NCBI RefSeq assembly: GCF_000341735.1
Contig: NZ_KB455575.1
Location: 2,867,972 to 2,931,971 of the forward strand
DNA: 64,000 nucleotides
Origin: Methylotuvimicrobium buryatense 5G
Lineage (GTDB): Bacteria; Pseudomonadota; Gammaproteobacteria; Methylococcales; Methylomonadaceae
Reading direction: 5' to 3'
In this document: piece after piece, positions 1 through 7,670 of the stretch
Numbering within the stretch: position 1 is the first letter of the stretch
Layout of the letters: each line of letters starts with the position of its first letter
Translations under genes and position numbers: made by a program
Notes under the pieces: model-generated
The model's input: only the letters and a program-made list of their open reading frames with translations
What the model was told of the DNA's origin: nothing
Database searches by the model: none

Positions 1-37
1 AGCACCCCGAAGCTGAATTTCATCTACGATGAGTATA
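1..37. repeat. Family A element, truncated by window edge
   Basis: The first 37 bases match the right end of the family A elements found through the window: a caccccg..gaattt stretch followed by catctacgatgagtata. The rest of the copy lies outside the window. It sits just downstream of the cytochrome c4 gene. Confidence 0.7.
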
Positions 38-67
38 AGTCGCTTTATAAAAGCAATCGCGCATTGC

Positions 68-748
68 TTACTTCATGACCGAAATATGATAAGAAACCGC
101 TTTGATTTCGCGTTCAGTCATTTTTTTGGCAATCATATGCATCATATTTTCGGGGTTATTACTCCGCTCGCCGCTTTTGAAATCTATGAGCGTCTTGATC
201 AAATAATCGGCATGCTGCGACTTAAGCGCAGGAAATGCCGCCGGCCTGTTCCCTTCTCCAAACGGACCATGACAAGCGATACAAGCAGACACTTCACTCG
301 CCAACACCCCATTCCGGTAAAGATCACTGCCTAAGGCCAATAGCTCTTTGATGTCTTCGCTGGCATCTGCAGAATCCTCACTATCATCTTCGTCGTCATC
401 TTCGTCTTTTTGCAAGACCGGTAGACTATTCGTCGAAATCTTTTGCTCGGCATAATAGGCGGCAATATCAGCCATATCTTTATCGCTCAAGCCCATCGCG
501 ATCGGACTCATCATCGGATTATTTCGCTCGCCGCTTTTAAAGGCATTAAGCGTCTTGATCAGATAAGAGGCATGTTGTTGAGCTAACTTCGGAAAATTAG
601 TGACCGCACTATTGCCGTTTTCGCCGTGACACCCCGCGCAGGCGGTCGCTTTTTCTTTTCCTGCCTTACTATTGCCTTCTGCATGTAGAATGACCGGCTG
701 ACTCATGAACAACAGAGCAATTGAAAGTGCCAATAGTTTATTTTTCAT
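68..748 (-). CDS. Diheme cytochrome c4-like protein
   Basis: A 226-residue periplasmic electron carrier. Residues 1-23 form a Sec signal peptide ending in LHA. Two cytochrome c domains follow, each with a CXXCH haem-binding motif: CAGCH at about 37-41 and CIACH at about 156-160, both followed by a matching F(P)..L..QHA.YLIKTL helix, which shows the internal duplication typical of cytochrome c4. Methionines late in each domain (MMSP, NMMH) are candidate axial ligands. A very acidic linker at about 115-132 (Asp/Glu run) joins the halves and is unusual for the family. Start chosen at the signal peptide Met, with an AAGGGGAA ribosome site just upstream. Cytochrome c4 beside engB and polA is the order known from Pseudomonas. 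Family c4 passes electrons to terminal oxidases; the exact partner here is unknown. Confidence 0.9.
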   Translation of the reverse strand: MKNKLLALSIALLFMSQPVILHAEGNSKAGKEKATACAGCHGENGNSAVTNFPKLAQQHASYLIKTLNAFKSGERNNPMMSPIAMGLSDKDMADIAAYYAEQKISTNSLPVLQKDEDDDEDDSEDSADASEDIKELLALGSDLYRNGVLASEVSACIACHGPFGEGNRPAAFPALKSQHADYLIKTLIDFKSGERSNNPENMMHMIAKKMTEREIKAVSYHISVMK

Positions 749-842
749 TAGATTCCCCTTCCGGAATAGTATACTTCTAGCGATTACATTTTAATTATCT
801 AGCCGGCTCTTTTGTCCGATAGCGGCATTGCAAAAAAACAGT

Positions 843-882
843 TATACCCATGATTAAATCAAAATTCGGCACCGGGACGCGT
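843..882. repeat. Family A end fragment
   Basis: About 40 bases starting tataccca..atcaaaattcggcaccggg match one terminal repeat of family A. The rest of the element is missing or too diverged to follow, so this is a relic. It lies in the 417-base gap between cytochrome c4 and engB. Confidence 0.55.
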
Positions 883-894
883 GTAAAAGACTCA

Positions 895-1086
895 TCACCT
901 CAATTGTCTATCATTTAAAATCATAGCTAATTGAAGGTCGAAAAAGAAAGCCAATAGCATTACGCCAAGCAAAATAGCTTCGTCACAAAAGCCAAAAACA
1001 TGTCCGCTCGAAGTATAAATCAAAAAAGCCGGTCCTAACGATTTTTCAATGGACCACGCCGATTTGCGAACCCAAAAGTCCAGCAC
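895..1086 (-). CDS. Small hypothetical ORF (doubtful)
   Basis: A 63-codon frame starting at GTG with a GAGGGG stretch at suitable spacing. The middle is hydrophobic (ILLGVMLLAFFFDLQLAMIL), as in a single membrane segment. I do not recognise it and have no homology argument. It occupies the cytochrome c4 - engB gap, which otherwise shows only a family A fragment, so it may be a chance frame. Confidence 0.25.
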   Translation of the reverse strand: MLDFWVRKSAWSIEKSLGPAFLIYTSSGHVFGFCDEAILLGVMLLAFFFDLQLAMILNDRQLR

Positions 1087-1165
1087 GGAAGCCCCTCAAA
1101 CGGCACACGCCTATCGGGTCTATCCGGAAATTTTACTCTAAATACTCTAGCTAAGCGAGATAACG

Positions 1166-1771
1166 ATGAATCCAGTGTATCATCAAGCAAAATTCATAAA
1201 CAGCGCCCCTCACGTTAAAGACGCCCCTGAGGATATAGGACTCGAAGTTGCATTTGCGGGCCGCTCCAACGCGGGTAAATCCAGTGCAATCAATACGTTA
1301 ACCGGTCAAAAATCGTTGGCGCGTATCAGCAAAACCCCGGGGAGAACGCAATTATTGAATTTTTTCTCGATAACGGAAAGCACACGCTTTGTCGATTTAC
1401 CGGGCTATGGTTATGCCAAAGTACCATTGGAAATCAAAAAACAATGGCACCGCATGATCGAAACCTATCTAAATAATCGTAAAACGTTATGCGGCATTGT
1501 GTTGGTGATGGATATTCGCCATCCACTGACCGAATTCGATCTACAAATGGTGGACTGGTGCAAACAATCCCGGTTGCCTTTACATATTCTGCTAACTAAA
1601 GCCGATAAATTGAAATTCGGCGCGGCAAAAAATACCTTACTGGCCGTGCAAAAAGAAATTTCCGGAGCTCAAGTCCCAGTCACGGTTCAATTATTTTCGG
1701 CATTAAAGAGACAAGGCGTCGACGAAATCCATCAATTACTCGATCAATGGCTGAACTTTGAATTGTCATAA
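1166..1771 (+). CDS. engB: Ribosome biogenesis GTP-binding protein EngB (YihA/YsxC)
   Basis: A 201-residue TrmE-Era-EngA-EngB class GTPase of usual family length. Visible motifs: G1 P-loop GRSNAGKSS at about 32-40, G2 region around KTPGRTQ (55-61), G3 DLPGYG at 76-81 and G4 TKAD at 143-146. Family members bind the large ribosomal subunit and are needed for its late assembly. The gene points toward polA on the opposite strand, the convergent engB/polA arrangement also seen in E. coli and Pseudomonas, although here two extra genes lie between them. Confidence 0.96.
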   Translation: MNPVYHQAKFINSAPHVKDAPEDIGLEVAFAGRSNAGKSSAINTLTGQKSLARISKTPGRTQLLNFFSITESTRFVDLPGYGYAKVPLEIKKQWHRMIETYLNNRKTLCGIVLVMDIRHPLTEFDLQMVDWCKQSRLPLHILLTKADKLKFGAAKNTLLAVQKEISGAQVPVTVQLFSALKRQGVDEIHQLLDQWLNFELS

Positions 1772-1810
1772 ACTCGAAAAAATTTCGATGCTCCTTACGC
1801 TTTTTCAACA

Positions 1811-1858
1811 TGCATCTGAATTCGGCAACTTAAAGATGGAGCACATGAAACTCTTGAA
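1811..1858 (+). repeat. Family F fragment
   Basis: The stretch ctgaattcggcaactt..ggagcacatgaa resembles the first 45 bases of the family F copy at 16337. It abuts the left end of the family A element that starts at 1860. Confidence 0.4.
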
Positions 1859-1859
1859 T

Positions 1860-2176
1860 TATACCTTTCGTACTTCAAATTTCGGTAGTGTCTGAGGAGG
1901 CACCGGGGTGCTAGGTCGATTTTTGCTCCTGCAAAATCGACATTCACGCCATCCATAGCGCTCGCAAAGGCTTTGTCGGACACCCAGGCCCCTCTTCTAG
2001 CACTCACTGCCTTAAGTTAAGCCGTTCGTGGTGAGCCTGTCGAACCATGGAAGGCTTAACTTATCGGCCCAGGATTTTTCCATTCACCCTTCGACAGGCT
2101 CAGGGCGAACGGAAAAATCCTTAACTTAATGGCAGTGTCTTCTAGCACTGCCAAAATTTGAAGTGCGAAAGGTATA
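1860..2176. repeat. Family A element carrying a nested family B insertion
   Basis: Terminal repeats tatacctttcg.acttcaaattt occur at 1860 and, inverted, at the end (..aatttgaagtgcgaaaggtata). The left half has the family A body (ggaggcaccggggtg), then an inner module at about 1913-1970 that reappears in inverted orientation inside the family C element at 44362. The right half is split by a family B element at 2005-2137. Without that insertion the A element would be about 172 bp. Confidence 0.85.
2005..2137. mobile_element. Family B MITE-like element with 12-bp target duplication
   Basis: A 133-bp element with near-perfect terminal inverted repeats: cactgccttaagttaag at the left and cttaacttaatggcagtg at the right (one base indel). 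It is flanked by an exact 12-bp direct repeat, tcttctagcact, at 1993-2004 and 2138-2149, which is strong evidence for transposition into the family A element. The interior holds an inverted pair around gagcctgtcgaac / gttcgccctgagcctgtcg, a sequence type common as short repeats in many bacterial genomes. No coding capacity. Confidence 0.88.
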
Positions 2177-2196
2177 ACCATGGGCGATGGAATGTA

Positions 2197-2252
2197 GATA
2201 CTGGTGTCTTTGACGGACACACCCGGCGCCGAATTTTGATCTACGACGGGTA
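2197..2252. repeat. Family A right-end fragment
   Basis: The stretch ctttgacggacacacccggc and the following gaattttgatctacgacgggtata match the right third of family A. No left half precedes it, so it is a remnant beside the nested A/B copy. With the neighbouring elements it fills the 512-base gap between engB and the metallo-hydrolase gene. Confidence 0.65.
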
Positions 2253-2283
2253 TACTTCTTCTAAAATCCGGACGATATCGACT

Positions 2284-3165
2284 TCAGATAACATATTCGA
2301 CACCTTCGCGTGCCATGTTTAACTCTATATCTAATTTTTGGTGCTGTTCGAGCAATTGCCGATAGATGTTATCCAAGTCCATATCGGTGCGATTGGGTTC
2401 GTGATGGGTAAAAAACAAGCGCTTGACATTAGACCGGACCGCCAAGTTTAGCCCTGACTGATAGGTTCCATGCCCCCACCCCCTTTTAAACACATACTCT
2501 TCCTCGGTATAGGACGCATCGACAATCAATGCATCGACACCCCGTATAAAGGCACACACTTCGAGGAATCTTTCATCAACCATGGATTGAAAAGACTCGT
2601 ATTCTTGATCGTCGGGCCGGTAAATATTAAACAACGGTTCGTAATCCCCCGTAAAAAAAACAGACTGGCCGCCGCATTCGATACGATAACCGAAATTTAG
2701 AACAGGATGATTAAGCAATAACGGAGTAATTCGGGCATCGCCCACCATAACGCTTTTACCTGGCGTCAAAGTCACATAACGAACAGTAGCTTTTAACTCG
2801 GCCTCCCGAATCGGAAAAAAACTGTATTGTAATTGAACAGCCAGCGCCCTTTGTATGCCTTGTTGAGTGACTGGATCCAACCCGCCGTATATCGTAATCT
2901 GATTACCCGGCATAAACGCCGGCGCAAAAAAAGGCAGCCCTTGAATATGATCCCAGTGCGTGTGGGTAATGAAAATATGCGCATCGACCGGCTTATCCTT
3001 ATCCAGTTGTTGCGATAACGAATAAATACCGGTACCCGCATCGAGAATTATTAACTCCCCGCTATCGGTACGAATTTCTATGCAGGTAGTATTCCCGCCA
3101 TATTTGACAGTATTAGGCCCTGGTGTCGGAATGGAGCCACGGACGCCTCTGAACTTCAATTGCAT
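2284..3165 (-). CDS. MBL-fold metallo-hydrolase (PhnP/YycJ-like)
   Basis: A 293-residue metallo-beta-lactamase-fold hydrolase. The zinc motif HTHWDH is at about 68-73. Later metal ligands are likely the His of LLLNHP, the Asp of FTGDYE and the His of FTHHEP. The start RGVRGSIPTPGP is typical of a cyclic-phosphodiesterase-like branch of the superfamily, but the substrate cannot be told. I chose the ATG at 3165, with GAGGGA upstream. An open frame continues 37 codons further, but those residues (YTHRRS...) are translated family A repeat and are unlikely to be protein. The gene and its neighbour interrupt the usual engB - polA pair. Confidence 0.85.
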   Translation of the reverse strand: MQLKFRGVRGSIPTPGPNTVKYGGNTTCIEIRTDSGELIILDAGTGIYSLSQQLDKDKPVDAHIFITHTHWDHIQGLPFFAPAFMPGNQITIYGGLDPVTQQGIQRALAVQLQYSFFPIREAELKATVRYVTLTPGKSVMVGDARITPLLLNHPVLNFGYRIECGGQSVFFTGDYEPLFNIYRPDDQEYESFQSMVDERFLEVCAFIRGVDALIVDASYTEEEYVFKRGWGHGTYQSGLNLAVRSNVKRLFFTHHEPNRTDMDLDNIYRQLLEQHQKLDIELNMAREGVEYVI

Positions 3166-3190
3166 GCAATCCCTCGATTCAGCGTTGAAA

Positions 3191-3249
3191 ATATTCGTTT
3201 CGCACTTCAAATGTCGGGAGTGCTTAGGGTTTGATCTACGATGGGTATA
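3191..3249. repeat. Minimal family A derivative
   Basis: Both family A ends are fused with almost no body: cgtttcgcacttcaaatgtc then 12 bases, then tttgatctacgatgggtata. It looks like an internal-deletion product or solo remnant. It lies 25 bases upstream of the metallo-hydrolase start, so it forms part of that gene's leader or promoter and creates the false N-terminal extension. Confidence 0.7.
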
Positions 3250-3304
3250 CACGCAGTCATACATAGCGTCATGCAAAAAATCCGCATACCCAGACCCTAA
3301 GCGA

Positions 3305-4153
3305 TTACTCGCAACTAATCATCATTAAAGCCTCTGTTCTGATCGAGCTCAAATCACCCAGAGAAACGATCAGCTCATCCAAAGACAAACCGAACAACGA
3401 GAACTGCGCTTCCGAATACTTATCGATTACCGGATTACCGCCGTCACCAAAACGCAAGATTTTACTGATTTGATTAGCTACAGCAACACTATCGCGCAAG
3501 ACGTCGGAGCCGTCCTCATCGTGATGATGCTCGATCGCAGCACCGATGCCTTCAGAAAAGCACCACTTATCAATTAGTAGCTTACCCAAACGAGCGTGAT
3601 CGATACCTAAATACTCCCGCTCCATCAAATGTAAAGAAACGCTCCGCTTACGGCTTTCCATCAACGCATTACTAAAGGATTCGGGCAAACACTGCGCAAA
3701 AACCAACTTTCCAAAGTCATGCAATAAACCGGTAACGAAATAATCGCTGCATTTATTTGGCGATAAACCTTGTCGCTCGGCGAGTAATTTTGTGATCAAT
3801 GCGGTAGTCAAAGAGTGCATTAAAAAACCATTGGCATTTAAGCCCGCTTTTTTATCGGGCTTAAGAACACCGATTGCCGCAATGCCCAACGCCATATTCT
3901 TGACCGTATTGATTCCAAGATGGACGACAGCGCGCGTTATTGAACTAATTTTTTGAGGCAAACCGTAATAAGGAGAATTAACAACTTTCAAAATCTTGAC
4001 CGTCATCACCGGATCGCATTCGATAATTTGTACAAAATCCTTGGCGGAAGATTGATTGTCATCGGCTAACTTTAAAATACTTTGCACGCTTTTCGGAAAA
4101 GCCGGCATACTTTCCACAAACATGAATAACTTGTTGTCGACAGCCGCAACCAT
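3305..4153 (-). CDS. HDOD domain protein
   Basis: A 282-residue protein. The N-terminal two-thirds is an HDOD (HD-related output) domain: FPKSVQSILKLADD, then CDPVMTVKILKVVNSPYYGL at about 45-65 and ITRAVVHLGINTVKNMALG. Later HD-like elements are present (LLHDFGKL around 150 and EHHHDED around 210), so some metal-binding residues remain. HDOD proteins usually act in signalling, often near cyclic-di-GMP or chemotaxis circuits, without known catalysis. No receiver, PAS or GGDEF domain is attached, so the input is unknown. It ends 139 bases upstream of the metallo-hydrolase start on the same strand. Confidence 0.88.
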   Translation of the reverse strand: MVAAVDNKLFMFVESMPAFPKSVQSILKLADDNQSSAKDFVQIIECDPVMTVKILKVVNSPYYGLPQKISSITRAVVHLGINTVKNMALGIAAIGVLKPDKKAGLNANGFLMHSLTTALITKLLAERQGLSPNKCSDYFVTGLLHDFGKLVFAQCLPESFSNALMESRKRSVSLHLMEREYLGIDHARLGKLLIDKWCFSEGIGAAIEHHHDEDGSDVLRDSVAVANQISKILRFGDGGNPVIDKYSEAQFSLFGLSLDELIVSLGDLSSIRTEALMMISCE

Positions 4154-4321
4154 TGGAAATGCTCTCTTTAGATAAATGTCATGATGTGAGTATCAACACA
4201 ACTTTTTAAGGCCGTGTCATTCCGGCATAGACTACCGAAGTCTTGTCACAAGGACACGAAATACCGAAAAGCTTGCTATATATGGGGCAGAACTTAGGAT
4301 TTCGTGACAAATAACTTCCTA

Positions 4322-4481
4322 TATACCCATCGCAGATCAAAATTCGGCGCAGGGGTATCCGTCAAAGAACGCCGTGAATACATCCCTGTAGGCTCTATGC
4401 CAGCTCCATGCCGGCAAAGCCTTTGCCGCACACCCCGGCGCCTCCTTAGGCAATGCCGAAATTTCAAGTGCGAAGGGTATA
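4322..4481. repeat. Family A element, full length
   Basis: A 160-bp copy from tatacccatcgcagatcaaa to ..tcaagtgcgaagggtata. The ends form an imperfect inverted repeat of about 26 bp that continues inward through ggcgc.ggggt. Each end begins with TA, which fits a TA target duplication as in IS630/mariner-type elements (inference). The core appears as gaacgccgtgaatacatcc in this orientation. A second right-end-like fragment (gccgaaatttgactgataaagggtat) follows at about 4523-4550. Confidence 0.85.
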
Positions 4482-4584
4482 ACTATCCGCTTTGTAGCAG
4501 GTTCAGTTACTTCCTTAACAGAACGCCGAAATTTGACTGATAAAGGGTATCGTTACATAAGCATAGCAGAGAAACGCTATCGGA

Positions 4585-4695
4585 AAGAGAGCCCCAAAGA
4601 TAAGAATGCATTCAATGGGGCTTGAGGAAAAGAATCAGTCCATTAAAGAGGGGGAGGGGAATGGACTGATCCAACGTCATAACTGACGTATAACA
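4585..4695 (-). ncRNA. Candidate small RNA with C-rich loop, 3' of polA
   Basis: On the minus strand a perfect 11-bp stem (atcagtccatt / aatggactgat, 4634-4670) encloses a 15-nt loop reading cccctccccctcttt, followed by ttctttt. A second hairpin, agcccca / tggggct at 4590-4622, is followed by ctcttt and could end the transcript. An extended -10-like TGTTATACG lies just before 4695 on this strand. The position between polA and engB is that of Spot 42 in enterics and ErsA in Pseudomonas. The sequence itself is not recognisably either. The loop could equally belong to a polA terminator, so both readings remain open. Confidence 0.35.
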
Positions 4696-4758
4696 TTACG
4701 ATTTAATAATATTGGAAAAGTTCAATCCTTATAAAAAACGTAATGCGCCTAAAAAAGA

Positions 4759-7482
4759 CTAATGCGCCTCATCCCAATTCAGACCGGTACCGATATCGAC
4801 GATCAACGGCACATCGAGCGTTGCCGCCGAACTCATCAAATCCCTCAATCTTTCGATACACCCGGAAACGGCCGACTCGGCAATTTCAAAAACCAATTCG
4901 TCATGCACCTGCATGATCATTCGGGCATCGGGCGAATCTGTTTGAAGCCAACGATCGCAAGCGATCATCGCGCGCTTTATGATATCGGCGGCGGTGCCTT
5001 GCATCGGCGCATTGATTGCGGTTCGTTCGGCGTATTGACGGCGCGCGGGGTTGCGCGAATTGATTTCCGGCAAATAAAGCCTACGGCCGAATAAAGTTTC
5101 GACATACCCCTGGTTTTTCGCCAACTCTCGGATGTTATCCATAAATGCTTTGACACCGGGATACCGCGCGAAATACATGTCGATATAAGATTGCGCCTGC
5201 CCTCTGGTCAAGCCTAATTGCTGCGCCAAGCCGAACGACGACATGCCGTAAATCAAGCCAAAATTGATCGCCTTGGCCGAACGCCGTAAATCGGCGGTAA
5301 CTTGCTCAGGCTCGACCCCGAAGACCTCGGCCGCGGTCGCGCTATGAATATCCTGCCCTTGTTTGAAAGCTGCCAAAAGACCGGCATCGCCGGACAAATG
5401 CGCCATGATGCGCAGCTCGATTTGTGAATAATCGGCCGCAACCAACACATAGCCCGGCGACGCAATGAAAGCCTGCCGTATTCTCCTGCCTTCGGGAGTG
5501 CGAATCGGAATATTCTGTAGATTGGGATCGGACGAAGACAAACGACCGGTCGCCGCGACCGCCTGATGATAGGAGGTATGCACGCGCCCGGTTTTCGGAT
5601 TGACCTGTTGCGGCAATTTATCGGTATAAGTCGATTTCAGCTTGCTGGTCGTGCGATGCTCGAGAATCAAACGAGGCAACGGATAATCGGCAGCCAATTC
5701 CTGCAGCACCGATTCGTCGGTCGACGGCTGTCCGGTCGGGGTTTTTTTCAGTACCGGCAAATTCAGCTTATCGTAAATAATGCTTTGAATTTGCTTCGGC
5801 GAACCCAAATTGAATGCCTGCCCGGCCAGGTCGTGCGCATGCTGCTCGATCGAGGCAATCTGGGCGGCCAACTCCTGGCTCTGCCGCGCCAGCATTTCGG
5901 TATCGAGCAATACCCCGTTTCTCTCGATACGCGACAACACTTCGACCAGAGGAATTTCGATTTCTCGATACAATTGCACCAACGACGGATTTTGTTCGAG
6001 TTTTTCACTCAGAACTTCATGTAAACGCAAGGTGATGTCCGCATCTTCGGCGGCATAAGGCGTCGCCTGTTCGATGGCGACTTCCTGAAACGGAATCTGT
6101 TTCGCGCCCTTCCCCGCGACATCTTCGTAATGTATCGTCGTATAGTTAAGATACGTCTTCGCCAAATCATCCATGTTGTGCTTAGTCGCGGTACTGTTCA
6201 ACACATAGGATTCGAGCATCGTATCGTGAGCGATACCGCGCAACTCTATACCGTGATTGGCCAGCACGTTGGCGTCGTATTTAAGATTCTGTCCCAGTTT
6301 GGCTTTATTCGGATTTTCCAGCAGCGGACGCATTTTTTCCAATACGGCGGATCGATCTAATTGCTCCGGTGCATCCGAATAATCGTGCGCAACCGGCAAA
6401 TAAGCGGCATGCCCGGCTTCGACCGCAAACGATATCCCGACGACTTCGGCGCGGCTGTAATCAAGACTGGTCGTTTCGGTATCGAACGCAAACAACTCGG
6501 CCTTCTCGAGCCGCTCGAGCCAACGTTCAAAATCGTGTTCGGTCAAGATCGTTTCATAGCGCGCATCAATCGCTTGCGGACTTTCGACAGCTTTAGCGTC
6601 CCGGCCGGAGCCGACATCGGCGGACTGCTCCAGTATTTTCAACCAAGACGTAAAACCCAATTCGACAAGCATCGACTTGAGTTCGCTTTGATCGACCGGA
6701 TTCATTTTTAATTCCTCCGCCGAGCATGGCAACGGAACATCGCAATCAATCGTGGTCAATTGCTTCGACAACGGCAGTTGATCGAGCGCGTTGCGTAGAT
6801 TCTCACCGACCTTACCCTTGATTTGATCGGCGCATTCGATCAATCTTTCCAGCGTTTGATATTCGTTTAGCCATTTAGCTGCCGTTTTTGGCCCGACCTT
6901 GGGCACGCCGGGAATATTGTCGACCGTGTCGCCCATCAAGGCTAAATAATCGATGATTTGTTCAGGTGTCACGCCGAACTTTTCGATCACGCCTTGGCGG
7001 TCGGTACGGCTGCCGGACATCGTGTTTTCGAGCGTGATATGTTCGGTAACCAATTGCGCCATATCCTTGTCGCCGGTTGAAATGACGACCTGAAATCCGT
7101 CTCGCTCGGCTTGCTTGGCAAATGCGCCGATAACATCGTCCGCCTCGACATCGGGCTGCATGATCAAGGGCAGGCCCATCGCTCGAATCAAGCGGTGCAA
7201 GGGTTCTATTTGTACGCGCAGATCGTCCGGCATCGGCGGTCGGTGTGCCTTGTATTGATCGTATAGATTATGTCTAAAGGTCTTTCCGGGCGCATCGAAA
7301 ATAACGCCGATATAATCGGTCGGATGGTCGGTCATCAATTTACGCAACATATTGGCCACCCCGTATATCGCATTGGTCGGCGTGCCATCCGGGCTCGTCA
7401 AGGGTGGTACCGCATGGTAGGCGCGAAATAAAAAAGACGAGCCGTCGATTAATACCAAATATTTTTGTTTGTTTTGGGTCAT
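4759..7482 (-). CDS. polA: DNA polymerase I
   Basis: A 907-residue enzyme for Okazaki-fragment maturation and repair, with all three domains. The 5'-3' exonuclease occupies about the first 300 residues (LVLIDGSSFLFRAYHA, GDKDMAQLV, GDTVDNIPGVPKVGPKTA). A proofreading 3'-5' exonuclease follows with an intact DTET motif (FAFDTETTSL). The polymerase domain has motif A DYSQIELR, motif B RRSAKAINFGLIYG and motif C QVHDELVFE. I start at the ATG at 7482, matching the conserved LVLIDG beginning; neither candidate start has a good ribosome site. An in-frame ATG at 7548 would add 22 residues, and it lies inside the inverted repeat of the family G element just upstream. Confidence 0.97.
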   Translation of the reverse strand: MTQNKQKYLVLIDGSSFLFRAYHAVPPLTSPDGTPTNAIYGVANMLRKLMTDHPTDYIGVIFDAPGKTFRHNLYDQYKAHRPPMPDDLRVQIEPLHRLIRAMGLPLIMQPDVEADDVIGAFAKQAERDGFQVVISTGDKDMAQLVTEHITLENTMSGSRTDRQGVIEKFGVTPEQIIDYLALMGDTVDNIPGVPKVGPKTAAKWLNEYQTLERLIECADQIKGKVGENLRNALDQLPLSKQLTTIDCDVPLPCSAEELKMNPVDQSELKSMLVELGFTSWLKILEQSADVGSGRDAKAVESPQAIDARYETILTEHDFERWLERLEKAELFAFDTETTSLDYSRAEVVGISFAVEAGHAAYLPVAHDYSDAPEQLDRSAVLEKMRPLLENPNKAKLGQNLKYDANVLANHGIELRGIAHDTMLESYVLNSTATKHNMDDLAKTYLNYTTIHYEDVAGKGAKQIPFQEVAIEQATPYAAEDADITLRLHEVLSEKLEQNPSLVQLYREIEIPLVEVLSRIERNGVLLDTEMLARQSQELAAQIASIEQHAHDLAGQAFNLGSPKQIQSIIYDKLNLPVLKKTPTGQPSTDESVLQELAADYPLPRLILEHRTTSKLKSTYTDKLPQQVNPKTGRVHTSYHQAVAATGRLSSSDPNLQNIPIRTPEGRRIRQAFIASPGYVLVAADYSQIELRIMAHLSGDAGLLAAFKQGQDIHSATAAEVFGVEPEQVTADLRRSAKAINFGLIYGMSSFGLAQQLGLTRGQAQSYIDMYFARYPGVKAFMDNIRELAKNQGYVETLFGRRLYLPEINSRNPARRQYAERTAINAPMQGTAADIIKRAMIACDRWLQTDSPDARMIMQVHDELVFEIAESAVSGCIERLRDLMSSAATLDVPLIVDIGTGLNWDEAH

Positions 7483-7536
7483 GCCGATGTGTTTGTGATT
7501 TAAATTAAGGTAACTATTCAGCGCATGCGGTAGGTT

Positions 7537-7636
7537 GGTGTCAGGCATTGATTTCTAAGGACGCGTGAATACATCCCTGTAAGCTCTGACTGCAACGTCC
7601 TGTTGCAGACAGCCTTATAAATCAATGCCTGACACC
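7537..7636. mobile_element. Family G MITE-like element upstream of polA
   Basis: A 100-bp element with perfect 18-bp terminal inverted repeats (ggtgtcaggcattgattt and its complement), extending further with one mismatch. The interior contains ggacgcgtgaatacatccc, a version of the core found in families A and D, and a 7-bp hairpin ctgcaac/gttgcag. No target duplication is visible. It occupies most of the polA - relA gap and supplies an in-frame ATG before polA. Confidence 0.8.
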
Positions 7637-7670
7637 TTCTCATACATGACTTATGCTGAATAATTACAAA

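Noticed and set aside
4304-4540. ORF starting in a family A copy (YTHRRSKFGAG...), also seen at 12509-12733 and 23341-23553
   Set aside because: The frame is open only because the repeat happens to lack stops in that frame. The same peptide appears at several copies and fused to unrelated flanks, with no ribosome site. It is translated repeat, not a protein family.
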